Part shown: one piece after another, positions 6,525 through 8,546 of the stretch
How the letters are laid out: the number at the start of each line of letters is the position of its first letter
Numbering within the stretch: the first letter of the stretch is position 1
Position numbers and translations under genes: made by a program
Source of the DNA: Paracoccaceae bacterium
Lineage (GTDB): Bacteria; Pseudomonadota; Alphaproteobacteria; Rhodobacterales; Rhodobacteraceae
NCBI GenBank assembly: GCA_007121115.1
Contig: SKMI01000023.1
Coordinates: forward strand, 1 to 8,546
Length of the DNA stretch: 8,546 bases
Reading direction: 5' to 3'
The notes under the pieces: generated by a model
Seen by the model: only the letters and a program-made list of their open reading frames with translations
The model's database searches: none
Told to the model about the DNA's origin: nothing

Positions 6525-6546
6525 GCAGTGGCGGTGGCGTGCCAGT

Positions 6547-6596
6547 AGCGCCCTCGGGCCGCGCCCACCCCCCGCCCTGCGCACCCCGAGGGCGCT
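6547..6596. terminator. Possible bidirectional terminator stem between convergent genes
   Basis: AGCGCCCTCGGG (6547-6558) is perfectly complementary to CCCGAGGGCGCT (6585-6596) around a 26-nt GC-rich loop. It occupies the 96-nt gap between the permease stop and the rlmH stop, where a two-way terminator would be expected. There is no proper T tract on either strand, so the role is an inference from position and symmetry. Confidence 0.5.
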
Positions 6597-6620
6597 TCCC
6601 GCGCTGTCGCGCGCGCGGGG

Positions 6621-7091
6621 TCAGCGCCGGTGGTAGGGGCTGCCCGCAAGAATAGTGGTGGCGCGGTAGATCTGTTCGGCCAGCATTACCCGCGCCAGCA
6701 TGTGCGGCCAGACCATCGCGCCGAAGCACAGCACCAGATCGGCGCCGTCGCGCAGGCCCGGCTCCAACCCGTCCGCGCCGCCGATCACGAAGCCCGCGTC
6801 CTGCGCGCCATCGTCGCGCCAGCTTGCCAGCAACGCCGCGAATCCCGGCGAATCGAGCTCCCGCCCGCGTTCATCCAGCACCACCCGCCGCGCGCCTTGG
6901 GGAAGGGCGCGCATCAGCGCCTCGGCCTCGGCCGCCGCGCCGGTGACCTTGCGTTCGTCGATCTGGTGTTCGGTGACGGGGCCAAGCCCCAGCGGGCGAC
7001 CGCTGCGTGTGGCGCGGGTCAGATAATCATCGACCAGCGCGCGCTCCGGCCCGCCGCGCAGCCGCCCCACGGCGGCGATGTGCAGCCGCAT
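6621..7091 (-). CDS. rlmH: 23S rRNA (pseudouridine1915-N3)-methyltransferase RlmH
   Basis: A 156-residue SPOUT-class methyltransferase, matching the 155 residues of the E. coli enzyme. It methylates pseudouridine 1915 in helix 69 of 23S rRNA on the assembled ribosome, using S-adenosylmethionine. The cofactor-binding knot shows FVIGGADGL (101-109). The C-terminal signature WPHMLARVMLAEQIYRA (128-144) and the terminal SPYHRR (151-156) carry the conserved residues. The start ATG (7091-7089) overlaps the rsfS stop by one base (TAATG) and has only a weak ribosome site, so translation is probably coupled to rsfS. Pairing with rsfS is widespread in bacteria and fits a shared ribosome-maturation role. 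Downstream it converges on the EamA permease, so the pair ends here. Confidence 0.96.
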   Translation of the reverse strand: MRLHIAAVGRLRGGPERALVDDYLTRATRSGRPLGLGPVTEHQIDERKVTGAAAEAEALMRALPQGARRVVLDERGRELDSPGFAALLASWRDDGAQDAGFVIGGADGLEPGLRDGADLVLCFGAMVWPHMLARVMLAEQIYRATTILAGSPYHRR

Positions 7092-7489
7092 TACGCGGGT
7101 GCGCCGCCGCGCCCCTGGTCAGCCCACATCTTTTCCAGCTGGTAGAACTCCCGCACCTCGGGGCGGAAGATGTGCACCACCACGTCGCCGGTGTCGATCA
7201 GCACCCAGTCGCCGGTCTCCTTGCCCTCGGCCCGGGCGCTGAGGCGGAAGCGTTCCTTCAGCCGGTCCAGCAGCTTCTGCGCCATCGCCGCGACCTGACG
7301 GCTGGACCGCCCCGAGGCGATGACCATGGCATCGGCCATGACCGACCGCCCGGCGAGGTCGATCTGGACCACGTCTTCGGCCTTGTCGTCATCAAGCGAT
7401 TGCAGAACCAGTTTCAGGATATCGGCGCCGTCGAATACGGGCGCTGCCGATTGAGTTGCCGTCTGTGCGGCCGTGTCGATGTAAGACAG
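7091..7489 (-). CDS. rsfS: Ribosome silencing factor RsfS (start codon uncertain)
   Basis: RsfS binds ribosomal protein L14 on the 50S subunit and blocks subunit joining, lowering translation in starvation. The domain runs from ILKLVLQSLDDDKAEDVVQIDL through SGRSSRQVAAMAQKLLDRL to GDWVLIDTGDVVVHIFRPEVREFYQLEKMW, all family landmarks. The start is difficult. The frame is open to an ATG at 7597 (168 residues) and a GTG at 7537 (148 residues), but neither has a good ribosome site, and both lie upstream of or inside a plausible promoter (7523-7551). A strong AGGAGG at 7498-7503 sits 8 nt before an in-frame CTG at 7489, which gives 132 residues and a normal length; an ATC lies 5 nt from it. No ATG, GTG or TTG occurs in frame between this site and the conserved domain. 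I give the CTG as the best guess and consider 7537 or 7597 possible. It overlaps rlmH by one base. Confidence 0.9.
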   Translation of the reverse strand: MSYIDTAAQTATQSAAPVFDGADILKLVLQSLDDDKAEDVVQIDLAGRSVMADAMVIASGRSSRQVAAMAQKLLDRLKERFRLSARAEGKETGDWVLIDTGDVVVHIFRPEVREFYQLEKMWADQGRGGAPA

Positions 7490-7497
7490 GATGCTGT

Positions 7498-7503
7498 CCT
7501 CCT
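7498..7503 (-). promoter_or_regulatory. Strong Shine-Dalgarno in front of a non-standard rsfS start
   Basis: AGGAGG on the minus strand, 8 nt before CTG (7489) and 5 nt before ATC (7492). It has no standard start codon at working distance in the rsfS frame. Confidence 0.5.
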
Positions 7504-7522
7504 GAGCAATGTTCCTTACAGA

Positions 7523-7551
7523 AAGGTAGCATTGCACGCGCGCGATCTCAA
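7523..7551 (-). promoter_or_regulatory. Candidate sigma-70 promoter for rsfS-rlmH
   Basis: TTGAGA (7551-7546; 5 of 6 to TTGACA), a 17-nt spacer, then TACCTT (7528-7523; 3 of 6 to TATAAT) on the minus strand. Transcription would begin near 7516, leaving a short leader before the AGGAGG at 7503-7498. The -10 match is poor, so this is tentative. Confidence 0.35.
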
Positions 7552-7610
7552 CTCTGGCGATTGCGCTTTGCCGTGAGCGCGCAGGGTTTTGCCACACCTT
7601 TCGGCGCGCT

Positions 7611-8546
7611 TCAGCGCTTGCGCGGTTTGGCGCGCAGCGTGGGATCGGCGGCGGTGGGATCCTCGGGCCAGGGGTGGCGGGGATAGCGGCCGCGCATGTC
7701 CTTGCGCACCTCGGCGTAGCTGTTGGCCCAGAAGCCGGGCAGGTCCATGGTCACTTGCACGGGGCGGTTGGCGGGCGAGAGTAGCGTGATGCGCAGGGGC
7801 AGACGGTCGGGGCCGACGGTGGGGTGTTCGGTGACGCCGAAAAGTTCCTGCAGGCGCAGGGCGATGCCCGGCGCCGCGCCGTCATAGTCGATGGGCACGC
7901 GGCGGCCCAGCGGCGTGGTGAAGGCGGGCGGCGCCAGCCGGTCCAGTGCCTGGCGCTGGGTGTGGTCCAGCATCGCCTCCAACGCGGGCAGGATATCGAG
8001 GGCGCGGATCGCCGCTGCGTCGCGCAGGCCGCCAAGGTAAGGCGTCAGCCAGTCCTCCAGCGTGGCCATCAGCGCGGGCTCTGACATGTCCGGCAGATCC
8101 ACCCCCTGCCTGCGCAGCAGCGCCACCCGCGCCATCAGCCGCCGCGCGGCGGGAGTAACAGGCAGGCCCAGATCGCGCACGCCCTCGGTCGCGGCGGCGG
8201 CGATGGCCTCGGGCGGGGCATCGCGCCAGATGCGGTCATCGAGCACCAGCGCGCCAAGGGTTTCCTGCTGCCGCGCCACCACGCGGCGGTCGCGCTTCGA
8301 CCAGGTGCAGGTGTCGCGCCACGCGATACGGTCGGTGAAGAGCGTGCGCAGTTCGGCCTCGGTCATCGGTGCGGCCACGCGGATGCGCGGCTCGACACCG
8401 TGCCCGTCAAGGTCCGTGGCCACGATCAGCCGCTCCCCCGCCAGCGGGTCGTCGGCGGCCAGCACCGCGCCGCGCCCGCCCGAAAGCAGGAAGCGCGGGT
8501 CCTCTCCGCGCCGCCGCAGCCCGATCCGGTCCGGATAGGCCAGCGC
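7611..8546 (-). CDS. hrpB: ATP-dependent helicase HrpB, C-terminal 311 residues, cut by the right window edge
   Basis: The frame is open from the right edge to a TGA at 7613-7611. HrpB is a DEAH-type RNA/DNA helicase of roughly 800 residues; its cellular role is poorly defined, although it is widely conserved. The ATPase domains lie outside the window. Visible are the accessory helicase segment AYPDRIGLRRRGEDPRFLLSG with GGRGAVL, followed by LIVATDLDG. The HrpB-specific C-terminal domain includes DYDGAAPGIALRLQELFG, LPLRITLLSPANRPVQVTMDL, PGFWANSYAEVRKDMRG and RYPRHPWPEDP. The last stretch is diagnostic for HrpB and separates it from HrpA. A basic tail (LRAKPRKR) ends the protein. An internal GTG at 8465 is not the true start, since family sequence continues before it. 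The gene is followed on the same strand by rsfS after about 120 nt. Confidence 0.95.
   Translation of the reverse strand, partial: ALAYPDRIGLRRRGEDPRFLLSGGRGAVLAADDPLAGERLIVATDLDGHGVEPRIRVAAPMTEAELRTLFTDRIAWRDTCTWSKRDRRVVARQQETLGALVLDDRIWRDAPPEAIAAAATEGVRDLGLPVTPAARRLMARVALLRRQGVDLPDMSEPALMATLEDWLTPYLGGLRDAAAIRALDILPALEAMLDHTQRQALDRLAPPAFTTPLGRRVPIDYDGAAPGIALRLQELFGVTEHPTVGPDRLPLRITLLSPANRPVQVTMDLPGFWANSYAEVRKDMRGRYPRHPWPEDPTAADPTLRAKPRKR

Larger units (their letters stand above)
7490..7610. other. Gap between hrpB and the preferred rsfS start
   Basis: About 121 nt when the CTG start is used. It holds the candidate promoter (7523-7551) and the AGGAGG site (7498-7503). No clear terminator for hrpB is visible. 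If the ATG at 7597 were the true rsfS start, nearly all of it would be coding. Confidence 0.4.

Noticed and set aside
3332..6655. An 1107-codon plus-strand open frame spanning the ligase 5' end, HU, amn and the permease
   Set aside because: It is antisense to three recognised genes and overlaps the permease in another frame. Its translation is low-complexity Arg/His/Gly/Ala-rich without any domain. Long spurious frames are expected in DNA this GC-rich.
7601..7625. GCGCTT direct repeat and CGCGC/GCGCG stem at the hrpB stop as a terminator
   Set aside because: Short, partly inside the coding sequence, no U-tract; similar patterns are frequent by chance in this composition.
1..8546. Search for a defence system, CRISPR array, insertion sequence, prophage or tRNA-linked island
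   Set aside because: No regularly spaced repeats, transposase, integrase, toxin-antitoxin or tRNA-like sequence was seen; all genes are metabolic, nucleoid, transport or ribosome-related.

Overview
The window is very GC-rich, with coding sequence over most of its length and short gaps. It looks like chromosomal DNA of an alphaproteobacterium, most likely from the Rhodobacterales (Rhodobacter/Paracoccus/Roseobacter group). This rests on protein style (an HU protein with GVGKI in place of GFG-F, RsfS followed by RlmH, an HrpB helicase) and base composition; no database search was possible. I see no rRNA, tRNA, CRISPR array, transposase, integrase or phage gene.

Left part (1-3438, all minus strand): a catabolic cluster read right to left. 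A glutamine-synthetase-like gamma-glutamyl-amine ligase (2071-3438) comes first, then an aldehyde dehydrogenase (591-1976), then an iron-type alcohol dehydrogenase (594 to beyond the left edge). The two dehydrogenase genes overlap by ATGA. Ligase plus alcohol dehydrogenase plus aldehyde dehydrogenase suggests that an amine carrying a hydroxyl group (for example ethanolamine or another amino alcohol) is first gamma-glutamylated, then oxidised to aldehyde and acid. That is an inference.

Middle part (3551-5467, minus strand): an HU-family nucleoid protein and AMP nucleosidase (amn). A DMT/EamA permease (5655-6524, plus strand) diverges from amn and is the only plus-strand gene. Its start is best placed at a TTG with a good Shine-Dalgarno sequence.

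Right part (6621-8546, minus strand): two ribosome-related genes, rsfS and rlmH, overlap as TAATG. They are preceded by the C-terminal 311 residues of the helicase HrpB, which runs off the right edge.

The most unusual non-coding signal is a two-part element found twice in the catabolic cluster: a GC-rich hairpin, exactly 10 nt, then a nearly identical 22-nt box. Each copy lies about 20 nt upstream of a start codon (ligase and aldehyde dehydrogenase). Also notable are an apparent CTG (or other non-standard) start for rsfS downstream of a plausible promoter, two perfect palindromes in the amn/permease gap, and a 12-bp inverted repeat between the convergent permease and rlmH genes. No gene-free stretch exceeds 190 bases. 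I found no clear new defence or mobile system.
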